DNA of 15,461 bases, taken from assembly GCA_011048475.1 (NCBI GenBank), contig DSDZ01000281.1, forward strand, positions 1 to 15,461, in the 5' to 3' direction. Both the position numbers and the translations under genes were made by a program. Origin of the DNA: Bacteroides sp. Lineage in GTDB: Bacteria; Bacteroidota; Bacteroidia; Bacteroidales; GCA-2748055. This document shows positions 8,198-15,461 of this stretch, piece by piece (the first letter of the stretch is position 1; every line of letters starts with the position of its first letter). Under the pieces are notes generated by a model. That model saw only the letters and a list, made by a program, of their open reading frames with translations, did not search any database and was not told the origin of the DNA.

Positions 8198-8941
8198 TTA
8201 TTCTTCAGGCACCAGCTCCCTTTCTGCCCTCCCGGCGCAGCGGTCGCAAAGATCGGTGATGCTCTTCAGTTCCCTGGCCTGGGCCACCGTGCCTTCGAAA
8301 ATTTCATCTGTCCGGTCGGTGTTGATATAGGAACAGTCGGGGTACAGATGGTAGCTTTTCCCGTATTTGGTCCAGTACACATGGTTCGCTCCGGTCAGGG
8401 CCTCCACCTCCTGCGTTTGCTGAATGATGTCCTCCTGGGAGACAGGGTTGAATTCCACCCCCAGCAGTCCGGCCACCACCAGCGCCACCACGGCGATGCT
8501 GCCCACAAGGCCTTTCTGCTTGCCCGTCAGGTTCTTGTTCGTGAAGATGAGGATCACCAGCGGGAGAAATGCAATGATGCTGATGATCAGTCCGAGCTGA
8601 TTCTGGATGAAGAACTTCACCTGGTCCTTCTCGGAAGCCGGATCAAGCCTGTTGGCCTTTTTCCAGAGCCAGGAACCGATCACAGCAAAGATCAGGGCCG
8701 CCACGATCTGGACAATCAGCAACGTGGTGTTGACCGTTGCTTCCCTCAGGGTGAGGATGGCCCAGATCTCGAAACCGATCGCCACGATCCAGGAGATAAC
8801 CGCGATGATGCGGAAGGTCCGTGACTTTTTCTTGTTCTCGTCACTGACCGTGTAGGATGCTGACTGCTGACCTGCGGAGGAAGCCGGAGTCTCGCCCCCT
8901 TCTACCCTCGTGATCTTTTTGGTGGTTTTTTTTTCTGCCAT
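8198..8941 (-). CDS. four-helix membrane protein with His/Cys tail
   Basis: Read from ATG at 8941 this gives 247 residues. A Lys-rich polar N-terminus (1-42) is followed by four membrane segments at about 43-65, 71-93, 113-135 and 146-164, then a soluble tail. The tail holds VYWTKYGKSYHLYPDCSY (188-205) and LCDRC (231-235), so His198, Cys203, Cys232 and Cys235 could form a zinc-type site. The pattern YH-x4-C followed by a C-x2-C about 28 residues later recurs at the C-terminus of many unrelated bacterial proteins. With four helices, tail and N-terminus both face the cytoplasm, if the N-terminus is inside. The frame extends to a TTG at 8989, but that TTG is the end of a perfect -10 element, so ATG 8941 is preferred. 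The gene is convergent with the T9SS cargo gene (25-base gap). The function is unknown. Confidence 0.75.
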   Translation of the reverse strand: MAEKKTTKKITRVEGGETPASSAGQQSASYTVSDENKKKSRTFRIIAVISWIVAIGFEIWAILTLREATVNTTLLIVQIVAALIFAVIGSWLWKKANRLDPASEKDQVKFFIQNQLGLIISIIAFLPLVILIFTNKNLTGKQKGLVGSIAVVALVVAGLLGVEFNPVSQEDIIQQTQEVEALTGANHVYWTKYGKSYHLYPDCSYINTDRTDEIFEGTVAQARELKSITDLCDRCAGRAERELVPEE

Positions 8942-8986
8942 TTCTTTACTTATTTGATTCGGGTGTCGTTTGGTTTTGACTGTTAA

Positions 8987-8994
8987 CAAATATA
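8987..8994 (-). promoter_or_regulatory. -10 element for the four-helix membrane protein gene
   Basis: On the minus strand this reads TATATTTG, an exact match to the Bacteroidota -10 consensus TAnnTTTG. A transcript would begin near 8980 and leave a leader of about 40 bases before the ATG at 8941. No clear TTG stands 19-21 bases upstream. The element lies between the permease stop and this gene, so the two minus-strand genes can be transcribed separately. Confidence 0.55.
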
Positions 8995-9010
8995 TGCAAT
9001 TAATTCTTTT

Positions 9011-11431
9011 CTATTCGTAGCGAAGCGAGTTGACCGGATTTGCGGATGCTGTCTGGTAAACCCTGAGGATCACCGTGACGGCGGCAATGATAAATGCAAG
9101 GAAGGTACTGGACAGAAAGATCAGCGGGTCCAGTTGAACCCGGTCCGGATAATTCTGAAGCCAGTTCTTCATCAGGATATAGCCCAGCGGCCAGGCCACC
9201 ACCGTGGCATACAGGATCAGCCACCCGTATTCTTTCGACAGGGTGAACAGCACATTCCCGATGGAGGCTCCCATGGCTTTTCGGATCCCCACCTCCTTTG
9301 TTCTCTGGACTGCCGATAAGGATGCCAGTCCCAGCAATCCCAGGGACGCGATAAAGATGGCCAGCACGGCGAAGATGCTGAACACAGCTGCCGTTTTTTC
9401 CTCGTTGCGATAGAGTGTGGTCAGGTCATCCTCCAGGAAGCTCATCTGGATGGGTTGCTGGTTCACAAATGCATTCCAGGTATCCTCAATATAGGAAAGC
9501 GTGGATGCTGGAGCGGTTTCGCTGACCCTGACCGAAAGCAGGTAGGGTGTGAATGCCGCAAACCTGATGACCAGCGGTCTGATATCCTGGTGCAAAGACT
9601 GGAAGTGAAAATCCTTCACCACACCGATGATTTGACAGGGCTCACCTGAACCTTCACCCAGGGAAGTGATCAGCCTCCTGTTCAGCGGATCTTCGAATCC
9701 GAGTGCTCGGACCGCTGCCTGGTTCAGGATCAGTGCAGAAGAGTCCGTTGGATTGTCCCGGTTGAACCACCTGCCCTCAATGATTTCCAGTTCATAAGTC
9801 TCCCCGAAGTACCAGTCCGCCCACATGTTGTTGATGGCATAGGTCTGATCCCTGGAGGCTCCTTCGGGTATGTACGCGTTGTCACCGATCAGTTCCCCGG
9901 GTACCGTACTGGAACCGCTGACCCTGAGTACCGCAGGATTCTTCAGCAGCTCCTGAATAAAAGCTTCCATTTGATTTTCAAGAACATAGGCCCTATCGAT
10001 GACCACCAGGTTTTCCTTGTTGAATCCCAGATCCTTGTTCTGGATGAAATTCATCTGGCGATTCACCACAAGGGTACATATGAACAGTGCGATGGTAATG
10101 ATGAACTGGAAAGTAACCAGGATGCGTCGCAGGTAGGCCCCCCTGATGCCCCTCATCGCGCCGCTCTTCAATACATCCACCGGTTTGAAGGAGGACAGGA
10201 AGAAGGCGGGGTAACTGCCCGAGGCAAATCCGACAAAAACACCGATCAGAAGCAGACCGATCAGAAAAACCGGGCGATCCAGGAAACTGAAGACCAGGTC
10301 CTTCCCGGTGAGGGTATTAAAAGAAGGAAGAAACAGCTCCACCAGAGCGATGGCCAACACCAGTGCCAGAATGGTGGTAAGGAATGATTCCGCCAGAAAT
10401 TGCCAGATCAGACGGGTCTTGCCTGCCCCTGCCACTTTCCGGATCCCTACTTCCCTTGCCCTTCTGGCAGCGCTTGCTGTGGCCAGGTTCATAAAATTGA
10501 TGGATGCGATGATGATCAGGAAGACAGCAATGATCGAAAAAATGATCACAGAGGTCTTGCTGCCGCCCGGATTGATCTCAAATTGCAGGTCGGATTCCAG
10601 GTGGATCTTTTTCAGAGGCTGTAAGAAGTACCCGTACCGGTTGCCTCCGCCCAGGAACTCTTCCATGGTCATGCCCAGCAACTGCTCCAGCTGAGGACCC
10701 ATGTGCTTCTCCAGCAGGGCAGGGAATCTGGCCTCCAGTATACCCGGATCGGAATCCTCCCTGAGCACCACGTATGTGTAATTGTTGTTCCCCAGCCACT
10801 GGTCCATGTCGGCAATGAATATGGAGTTCATGGAGCCCAGGATATTGAACCTGAAATGGGAGTTCGGGGGAAATCCCCTGACCACGCCGGTAACTTCGAA
10901 ATTCTCTTCCTCCTGCCCCACCTTCAGCAGTTTGCCGACCGGGTCTTCATCCCCGAAATATTTTCTCGCAGTCTCTTCGGTGAGTACCAGAGTATTGGGA
11001 CGGTTAAGCATCCGGTCGGGGTCTCCCCGGATAACCGGCGCTGTGAACACGTTGAAAAAGGTGGAATCAGCATAATAGAAATTCTCTTCCACGAATACCC
11101 TGTCCTCATACCTGACGATGGGATCCCCGTCAAATGTGAATAACCTGGTAAATTCTTCCACTTCAGGAAATTCACTCTTCAGGGTTGCTCCCATGGGGGC
11201 GTTTGACAGGGCCGCCTCCATTTCGTTTCCCTGGATCTTGCCACTGATGCATATCCTGTAGATATTCCTGAAATGCTCATTGTGGCGGTCGTAACTCAAT
11301 TCATCCAGCACGAACAAAAGGATGATGATCGAGCTGGCAATCCCGATTGAAAGACCAAGTACATTGATCAGCGCAGACCCTTTGTTTCGCCAGATGTTGC
11401 GCAGTGCGACCGACAGATAGTTTCTCAGCAT
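9011..11431 (-). CDS. ABC transporter permease, double MacB/FtsX type
   Basis: The 806-residue product has two fused MacB-type units. Membrane segments lie near 21-43, 295-317, 347-370, 388-410, 436-456, 681-703, 735-755 and 770-790. Large extracytoplasmic domains (about 44-290 and 457-678) follow the first segment of each half. The signature REVGIRKVAGA (326-336) in the first half and KEVGIRKAMGAS (712-723) in the second are the conserved cytoplasmic segments of FtsX permeases. Proteins of this class use a separate LolD/MacB-like ATPase and act as mechanotransmitters, in export of peptides or lipoproteins or in stress responses. No ATPase gene is in the window, so partner and substrate are unknown. 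The start MLRNYLSVALRNIWRNKGSA is typical of the family and supports ATG at 11431. The gene is divergent from the C69 dipeptidase gene with 94 bases between start codons. Confidence 0.92.
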   Translation of the reverse strand: MLRNYLSVALRNIWRNKGSALINVLGLSIGIASSIIILLFVLDELSYDRHNEHFRNIYRICISGKIQGNEMEAALSNAPMGATLKSEFPEVEEFTRLFTFDGDPIVRYEDRVFVEENFYYADSTFFNVFTAPVIRGDPDRMLNRPNTLVLTEETARKYFGDEDPVGKLLKVGQEEENFEVTGVVRGFPPNSHFRFNILGSMNSIFIADMDQWLGNNNYTYVVLREDSDPGILEARFPALLEKHMGPQLEQLLGMTMEEFLGGGNRYGYFLQPLKKIHLESDLQFEINPGGSKTSVIIFSIIAVFLIIIASINFMNLATASAARRAREVGIRKVAGAGKTRLIWQFLAESFLTTILALVLAIALVELFLPSFNTLTGKDLVFSFLDRPVFLIGLLLIGVFVGFASGSYPAFFLSSFKPVDVLKSGAMRGIRGAYLRRILVTFQFIITIALFICTLVVNRQMNFIQNKDLGFNKENLVVIDRAYVLENQMEAFIQELLKNPAVLRVSGSSTVPGELIGDNAYIPEGASRDQTYAINNMWADWYFGETYELEIIEGRWFNRDNPTDSSALILNQAAVRALGFEDPLNRRLITSLGEGSGEPCQIIGVVKDFHFQSLHQDIRPLVIRFAAFTPYLLSVRVSETAPASTLSYIEDTWNAFVNQQPIQMSFLEDDLTTLYRNEEKTAAVFSIFAVLAIFIASLGLLGLASLSAVQRTKEVGIRKAMGASIGNVLFTLSKEYGWLILYATVVAWPLGYILMKNWLQNYPDRVQLDPLIFLSSTFLAFIIAAVTVILRVYQTASANPVNSLRYE

Positions 11432-11502
11432 GATAGCTCTGTTTTGAACGGGCTATCTATTTCAGGCAGGTGGTTAATCTGGATTTGTTTTCTATATTGG
11501 AT

Positions 11503-11510
11503 CAAATTTA
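11503..11510 (-). promoter_or_regulatory. possible -10 element for the permease gene
   Basis: On the minus strand this reads TAAATTTG, matching TAnnTTTG, with a predicted leader of about 65 bases to ATG 11431. No convincing TTG lies at the proper distance, and the 94-base region is AT-rich enough for a chance match. An inverted pair GATAGC (11432-11437) and GCTATC (11452-11457) lies between this element and the start codon. Confidence 0.3.
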
Positions 11511-11525
11511 TAACAAATTACGGTG

Positions 11526-13178
11526 ATGAAAAATATCTTTTGTCTTTTCCCGGCAGGAACACTGCTGTCCATTTTTCTGTTATCAACCGGTGCGGTCGAT
11601 ACCCGGGCATGTACGATCATTGCTGTGGGCAAGAACGCTTCGGCGGACGGATCGGTGATCATTTCCCACACCGATTGCGGTGCCGATAACCGGATCAGGG
11701 TGGTTCGGGGAAGCAACTTCGGTGAAGGAGAAATGGCCCCGGTCTACTGGGGTATCCAGGATATTCACCGTCCGCTGGACGATTTCGGGGAGGTGATCGG
11801 GTATATTCCACAGGTGAAACGAACCTTTTCTTATTTCCACTCCGCCTATCCCCATATGAACGAGCACCAGCTTGCCATTGCCGAGAGCACCACCAGCCAG
11901 CGCGAAGAACTGAGGATCAACATGGACGAATGCAAACAGATCATCACGGTGGAACAGGCGCAGGCCTTTGCCCTTCAGCGTTACACCTCGGCCCGGGATG
12001 CCACCGCTTTTATCGGAAGCCTCATGAGCAGATACGGTTTCCTTCCCTCCTGCCAGGGGGAATCGGAAACCCTGGTGATCGGCGATACCGGAGAGGTCTG
12101 GATCTTCGAGGTTTTCAGCGTGGGACCCGGCTGGGATCCCGAAAGCGGTAAGCCCGGAGCCATCTGGGTGGCACAGCGGGTACCGGACGACCATGCCCTG
12201 GTCGTGGCCAACTGGGCCATTATCAAGGAGGTAAATCCTGCCGACACCGTGAACTTCATGGTATCCTCGAACTATATGCAATTTGCCATCGACAAAGGCT
12301 GGTATGATCCCAGCGGAAGCGAGCCATTCATCTGGCAGGATGTGTACGCACCCCTCCCCAGGGAATGGGCCACCAGCAGGTTGTGGCTTTTTTACAGTAC
12401 CTGGGCATCCGGTTACCGGGACTGGCCCAGAAGGAGCCTGGAAGATGGTCACATGATGGGGTATAACCAGTATATCCAATATGTGGAACCCCTCTCCATC
12501 TATCCCACCTCCGTACGCCCGGAAAAGAAACTCTCTGTCAGAGACGTAATGGCATTTCAGCGGTCCACCTTTGAAGGGACCATCTACGACAAGACCGAGG
12601 ACTATGACTGGTACGTGCCTGACGGCAAAGGCGGGATGAAGAAAAGCCCGCTGGCCACCCCGTTCCCCACGAGGGACATGCGGGAACTGCTGGATATCAA
12701 CAACCGCCGCAATGTGGCCAGGCCCATGGGATACTACGGGATGATCGCCCAGTTGCGCGGCTGGCTCCCCGATCCCATCGGAGGGATCTACTGGGTTTTT
12801 CTGGACAATGCCTACACCAGTCCCTATGTGCCTATCTATGCAGGTACACAGGAGATCGCCGAATGTTACAGGAATTACGATCCGACCACATACAGCAGCC
12901 AGTCTGCCTGCTGGGCCATTGATTTCGTGGACAACCTCCTGTACCTGAAATGGCAGGAAGCCATCAGGGATGTGTGGGAGGTCAGGGATCCCTATGAGGA
13001 AAAGCTGTTCACCGAGCGTGATCAGATTGACGCGGAAGCCCTTGCCCTGTATCAGGAGAAACCCGAAAGGGCATTGAAGTACCTGACCACATACACAACT
13101 GACTGCATGGAAGAGGTCCTGCGAATGTACAACGACCTGCATGACAGACTGATCGTAAAATACAGCAACAGCAGGTAA
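11526..13178 (+). CDS. exported family C69 dipeptidase
   Basis: The 550-residue protein belongs to peptidase family C69 (Ntn-hydrolase dipeptidases, PepD/DipA type). The hallmark is ACTIIAVGKNASADGSVIIS: Cys29 becomes the N-terminal nucleophile after removal of the preceding residues, followed by the conserved ASADGS (38-43). HQLAIAESTTSQREEL (114-129) and the GDTGEVWIFEV strand (186-196) also fit the family. Residues 1-28 look like a signal peptide, and cleavage after Ala28 would expose Cys29 directly. The enzyme should therefore act in the periplasm or envelope on dipeptides from peptide or peptidoglycan turnover; this site is inferred. The length is usual for the Bacteroidota branch. A GTG at 11523 is in frame, but the ATG at 11526 is the more likely start. 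The stop is six bases from the end of the convergent DUF1360 gene. Confidence 0.9.
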   Translation: MKNIFCLFPAGTLLSIFLLSTGAVDTRACTIIAVGKNASADGSVIISHTDCGADNRIRVVRGSNFGEGEMAPVYWGIQDIHRPLDDFGEVIGYIPQVKRTFSYFHSAYPHMNEHQLAIAESTTSQREELRINMDECKQIITVEQAQAFALQRYTSARDATAFIGSLMSRYGFLPSCQGESETLVIGDTGEVWIFEVFSVGPGWDPESGKPGAIWVAQRVPDDHALVVANWAIIKEVNPADTVNFMVSSNYMQFAIDKGWYDPSGSEPFIWQDVYAPLPREWATSRLWLFYSTWASGYRDWPRRSLEDGHMMGYNQYIQYVEPLSIYPTSVRPEKKLSVRDVMAFQRSTFEGTIYDKTEDYDWYVPDGKGGMKKSPLATPFPTRDMRELLDINNRRNVARPMGYYGMIAQLRGWLPDPIGGIYWVFLDNAYTSPYVPIYAGTQEIAECYRNYDPTTYSSQSACWAIDFVDNLLYLKWQEAIRDVWEVRDPYEEKLFTERDQIDAEALALYQEKPERALKYLTTYTTDCMEEVLRMYNDLHDRLIVKYSNSR

Positions 13179-13184
13179 GCCGGC

Positions 13185-13667
13185 TCAGCGGTCTTCGTTT
13201 GATCGTTGGAAGCCGGTGGTTATTTTTTCCCGCTGATGGACCCTCTGCCTGTTCTCGGTCCACATGTGCAGCAGGTTTGACAGCAGAATGATCAGGGAGA
13301 CGATCCCGGCAAGCGCGAACACATAGGTGAGCAGATCACCGAAGGGCACCAGGTAGTATAAAGCGATGACCATCAGGGTGGACCACACACCCATGCACCA
13401 GGGACATGTGATGATGGAACTGATTGTGCCCACCAGGTAATAATCCTGCTTGGCCCTGACCAGATCCCTGGCATATTTGAAGATCTTTTCGAAAACCAGG
13501 ATGCGTGTCACCCGGAAGGAAGCCAGGAGGATCACCACGGCTTCCCGGAAAGTCATCTCCTGTATCTCAATTCCCTGCTTCTCCAGCAGGAACCCAACCA
13601 GCACGGCCAATCCCAGGAAGACGAATGCAGACCAGAAATTCCATGCCTGGTGTTTGCGTTCATTCAT
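13185..13667 (-). CDS. DUF1360 family small membrane protein
   Basis: The 160-residue protein matches the DUF1360 pattern: FRVTRILVFEKIFKYARD (51-68) followed by VGTISSIITCPWCMGVWSTL (79-98). The CPWC-x-GVW motif (Cys88, Cys91) is the family's most conserved segment. Membrane segments are likely at about 11-28, 41-57, 92-108 and 113-135, with a charged C-terminal tail rich in Arg, Glu and Gln. The family's function is unknown. The paired cysteines could be redox active or bind a metal, but nothing here decides that. The start MNERKHQ at 13667 has a Bacteroidota-like -10 element just upstream. The gene stands alone, convergent with the C69 gene and divergent from the Memo-AMMECR1 gene with 148 bases between. 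Confidence 0.85.
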   Translation of the reverse strand: MNERKHQAWNFWSAFVFLGLAVLVGFLLEKQGIEIQEMTFREAVVILLASFRVTRILVFEKIFKYARDLVRAKQDYYLVGTISSIITCPWCMGVWSTLMVIALYYLVPFGDLLTYVFALAGIVSLIILLSNLLHMWTENRQRVHQREKITTGFQRSNEDR

Positions 13668-13685
13668 TGCGGTTGCGATTTAGGG

Positions 13686-13693
13686 CAAATATA
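13686..13693 (-). promoter_or_regulatory. candidate -10 element for the DUF1360 gene
   Basis: On the minus strand this reads TATATTTG, an exact match to TAnnTTTG. The transcript would begin near 13680, leaving only about 12 bases of leader before ATG 13667. No correctly spaced TTG is visible upstream (the nearest is 13 bases away). Confidence 0.4.
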
Positions 13694-13744
13694 TGAAACA
13701 TACGCGCAATTCATTTATTTTAACATACTTGGTTTGAATTATGG

Positions 13745-13786
13745 TTGCGCTCCACTGGGGGATTCGTTAACTTTTCGCTAATTTTG
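13745..13786 (+). promoter_or_regulatory. promoter region of the Memo-AMMECR1 gene
   Basis: Two overlapping readings fit the Bacteroidota sigma factor. TTG at 13745-13747 is followed after 20 bases by TAACTTTT (13768-13775). A second -10, TAATTTTG (13779-13786), matches the consensus exactly but has only CTG (13755-13757) at the -33 position, 21 bases upstream. Either would start transcription about 20-35 bases before ATG 13816. Confidence 0.5.
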
Positions 13787-13815
13787 AGGCAGGACCTTAA
13801 AACCGGCAAACATTA

Positions 13816-15333
13816 ATGACCCTCTACAAGAAATTCCCGATCTCAGCAGCGGTCCTGATCACTGTATCATGCTTTTCGATGTATATGGCTGCGCAGGACC
13901 TTCCCCGGGCGGTAAACAGACAACCTGCAGTGGCCGGCTCCTTTTACCCTGCTGACAAAGAGACGCTGCTCGCCACACTGAAACAACTGTTCGAGGAGGC
14001 GCCCGCCACCCATCTGGAAGGAAAGGTCCGGCAGCTGATTGTGCCCCATGCCGGTTACGCTTATTCGGGAGTGGTGGCCGCCGCAGGTTACAAAAGCATC
14101 CCCCGTAATGCTTCCTACAAGAACATCTTTATCATCGCATCCTCGCACAGGGAACAGTTCGAAGGTGTTTCAGTGTATTCCGTCGGCAATTATCTGACAC
14201 CCCTCGGGGAGGCCAGGGTGAACAGGGAAATCGCCACGGCGCTGATTGAGGGAAACAGGCATATTTTTTACTATGAAAAGGCACACAACAGGGAGCACAG
14301 CATCGAAATACAGGTCCCGTTCATCCAGTATCACTTTGAAAAACCCCCTCCCCTGGTACCCATCGTGATCGGCTCCTCCTCCCTGTCCGTTGCCCGGGAA
14401 CTGGCCCTTGCCCTGCTTCCTTACTTCAATGATGATAATCTTTTCATTGTCAGCTCCGATTTTTCCCATTACCCATCCTACGGGGACGCAACGTACATTG
14501 ACGAGTTAACGGCGGAACCGATCCTGAAAAATGATCCCGAAGATTTTTATAACACCATTCGAAAGAACAGCAGCGAGTCCATCCCGAACCTGGTCACCCC
14601 CTGCTGCAGCTGGAACGCCATCCTCACCCTGCTGTACATGTCGCAACGGAGCAATGACATCCGGATGACCCCGGTCCTCTACCGCAATTCCGGAGATGCA
14701 GGTATCGGGGATAAAAGCCGGGTGGTCGGATATTGGGCAATTGCCGGTCACCGCCTGCAGCAGGTCGGGCAGGTTTTTAATTTAGGGGATAAAGAAAAGC
14801 AGCTGCTTGTTGAAATTGCGCGAAACACGCTTGAATCGTTTATCAATCAGAGGGAAATCCCGGCGGTGGATCCGTCCCAGCTGCCCGGATCACTTAAGCA
14901 GACCGCGGGCGCATTCGTAAGCCTTTATGCAGGTGGACGGCTCAGGGGTTGCATCGGCAACTTTTTTTCGTCCGTTCCCCTCTATCTGCTCGTACAGGAA
15001 ATGACCGTTGCATCGGCCACCCGGGACCACCGCTTCGCTCCGGTCGAACCATCTGAGCTTGAATACATCGACATCCAGATCTCAGTGTTGTCCCCCCTGC
15101 GGAAGATCAACGGCATCGACGAGTTTGAGCTGGGGAAACACGGGATCTACATGACCAGGAACGGACGGTCAGGCACCTTCCTTCCCCAGGTCGCGTCGGA
15201 AACTGGCTGGAATGCGGAGGAGTTTTTCGGACACTGTGCCCGGGAGAAGGCCGGGATCGGCTGGGAAGGCTGGAAAGAGGCGGATTTGTATGTTTACGAG
15301 GCTGTGGTATTCGGGGAGGAAAAGATCCAATGA
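13816..15333 (+). CDS. amrB: exported Memo-AMMECR1 fusion (AmmeMemoRadiSam proteins B and A)
   Basis: The 505-residue protein fuses two domains. Residues about 34-312 are a Memo domain: QPAVAGSFYPAD (36-47), PHAGYAYSG (77-85, His78), ASSHREQ (108-114, His111), SSDFSHYP (213-220, Asp215 and His218) and TPCCSWNAI (261-269). Cys264 probably corresponds to the metal-binding Cys of MEMO1. Residues about 323-500 are an AMMECR1 domain with the hallmark LRGCIG (376-381) and the FAPV region (407-410). AmmeMemoRadiSam families A and B usually occur with a radical SAM enzyme; none is visible here, but the window ends just downstream. Residues 1-26 look like a signal peptide (KK, hydrophobic core, cleavage near MAAQD), which would place both domains outside the cytoplasm. 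The stop overlaps the start of a membrane protein gene (ATGA), implying an operon. The biochemical role of these domains is unsettled. Confidence 0.93.
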   Translation: MTLYKKFPISAAVLITVSCFSMYMAAQDLPRAVNRQPAVAGSFYPADKETLLATLKQLFEEAPATHLEGKVRQLIVPHAGYAYSGVVAAAGYKSIPRNASYKNIFIIASSHREQFEGVSVYSVGNYLTPLGEARVNREIATALIEGNRHIFYYEKAHNREHSIEIQVPFIQYHFEKPPPLVPIVIGSSSLSVARELALALLPYFNDDNLFIVSSDFSHYPSYGDATYIDELTAEPILKNDPEDFYNTIRKNSSESIPNLVTPCCSWNAILTLLYMSQRSNDIRMTPVLYRNSGDAGIGDKSRVVGYWAIAGHRLQQVGQVFNLGDKEKQLLVEIARNTLESFINQREIPAVDPSQLPGSLKQTAGAFVSLYAGGRLRGCIGNFFSSVPLYLLVQEMTVASATRDHRFAPVEPSELEYIDIQISVLSPLRKINGIDEFELGKHGIYMTRNGRSGTFLPQVASETGWNAEEFFGHCAREKAGIGWEGWKEADLYVYEAVVFGEEKIQ

Positions 15334-15461
15334 ACCAGGGACCCTATCATCTCATATCCATCGGCATCCTGCTCACCGTTTTTTACCTGCTGAGCCTGCT
15401 GGCAGTAAGGATGAAACTGGTGACAGGAACCGGCCACAGGAGATTCTGGAATACACTGCTG
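15330..15461 (+). CDS. membrane protein, N-terminal part only
   Basis: The frame opens with ATG at 15330 inside the stop overlap of the upstream gene and runs past the window edge; 44 codons are visible. The peptide has one clear membrane segment (LISIGILLTVFYLLSLLAV, about 8-26), then a basic loop (KLVTGTGHRRFWN) leading into what looks like the next hydrophobic segment. His36 in the loop could be a ligand in a cytochrome-like protein, but that is speculation. The four-base overlap argues for co-translation with the Memo-AMMECR1 fusion. The family cannot be called from this fragment. Confidence 0.7.
   Translation, partial: MNQGPYHLISIGILLTVFYLLSLLAVRMKLVTGTGHRRFWNTLL

Noticed and set aside
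11523..11525. GTG as start of the C69 dipeptidase.
   Set aside because: An ATG follows immediately at 11526 and gives the same protein minus one residue; there is no reason to prefer GTG.
11583..13142. A 519-codon open frame on the minus strand.
   Set aside because: It lies wholly antisense to the C69 dipeptidase gene, whose catalytic and family motifs are intact. The translation is rich in Gly, His, Pro and Val with no recognisable domain, as expected of a shadow frame in G/C-rich DNA.
13864..13875. Possible lipobox TVSC (Cys19) in the Memo-AMMECR1 protein.
   Set aside because: Position -3 is Thr instead of the usual Leu, and a good signal peptidase I site (MAAQD) follows; lipidation is not supported well enough to call.

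Overview
The window looks like a chromosomal segment of a Bacteroidota bacterium, probably from the order Bacteroidales or a relative. Three things point there. A 1364-residue secreted protein ends in a type A sorting domain of the type IX secretion system (T9SS), which is found in this phylum. Several promoters resemble the Bacteroidota -10 element TAnnTTTG. The fused FtsX/MacB-type permease is of a kind abundant in the phylum. I see no tRNA, rRNA, CRISPR array, insertion sequence, phage gene or plasmid gene.

Layout, left to right. (1) Positions 19-2333, plus strand: two overlapping genes (ATGA junction) for a small exported barrel-like protein and a predicted lipoprotein with a conserved SCPFVY segment. 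(2) 2363-3874, minus strand: a group II PLP-dependent amino acid decarboxylase, convergent with the pair. (3) 4078-8172, plus strand: a modular T9SS cargo protein. It has an InlB-type repeat, several Ig/PKD-like modules, a MAM-like domain and an Omp28/thioredoxin-like domain without the usual cysteines. The 203-base gap before it holds two overlapping inverted repeats and a likely promoter. (4) 8198-8941, minus strand: a four-helix membrane protein with a His/Cys tail resembling a small metal site. (5) 9011-11431, minus strand: an 806-residue double FtsX permease without an ATPase gene beside it. (6) 11526-13178, plus strand: an exported family C69 dipeptidase. (7) 13185-13667, minus strand: a small DUF1360 membrane protein. 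(8) 13816-15333, plus strand: an exported fusion of Memo and AMMECR1 domains (AmmeMemoRadiSam proteins B and A). It overlaps by four bases the start of a membrane protein gene that runs off the window.

The genes do not form one pathway. Strands alternate, so most are single transcription units in divergent or convergent pairs. The two apparent operons are the barrel/lipoprotein pair and the Memo-AMMECR1/membrane pair. Most products are envelope-located: one outer-membrane candidate, one lipoprotein, one T9SS cargo, one exported dipeptidase, one exported Memo-AMMECR1 protein and four inner-membrane proteins. Only the decarboxylase looks cytosolic. No gap exceeds 300 bases. By eye, genes at 19-3874 are more AT-rich than those at 8.2-15.4 kb.

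I found no convincing undescribed multigene system. The best leads are the exported Memo-AMMECR1 fusion with its coupled membrane gene, the cysteine-free thioredoxin-like domain in the T9SS cargo, and the barrel/SCPFVY-lipoprotein pair.
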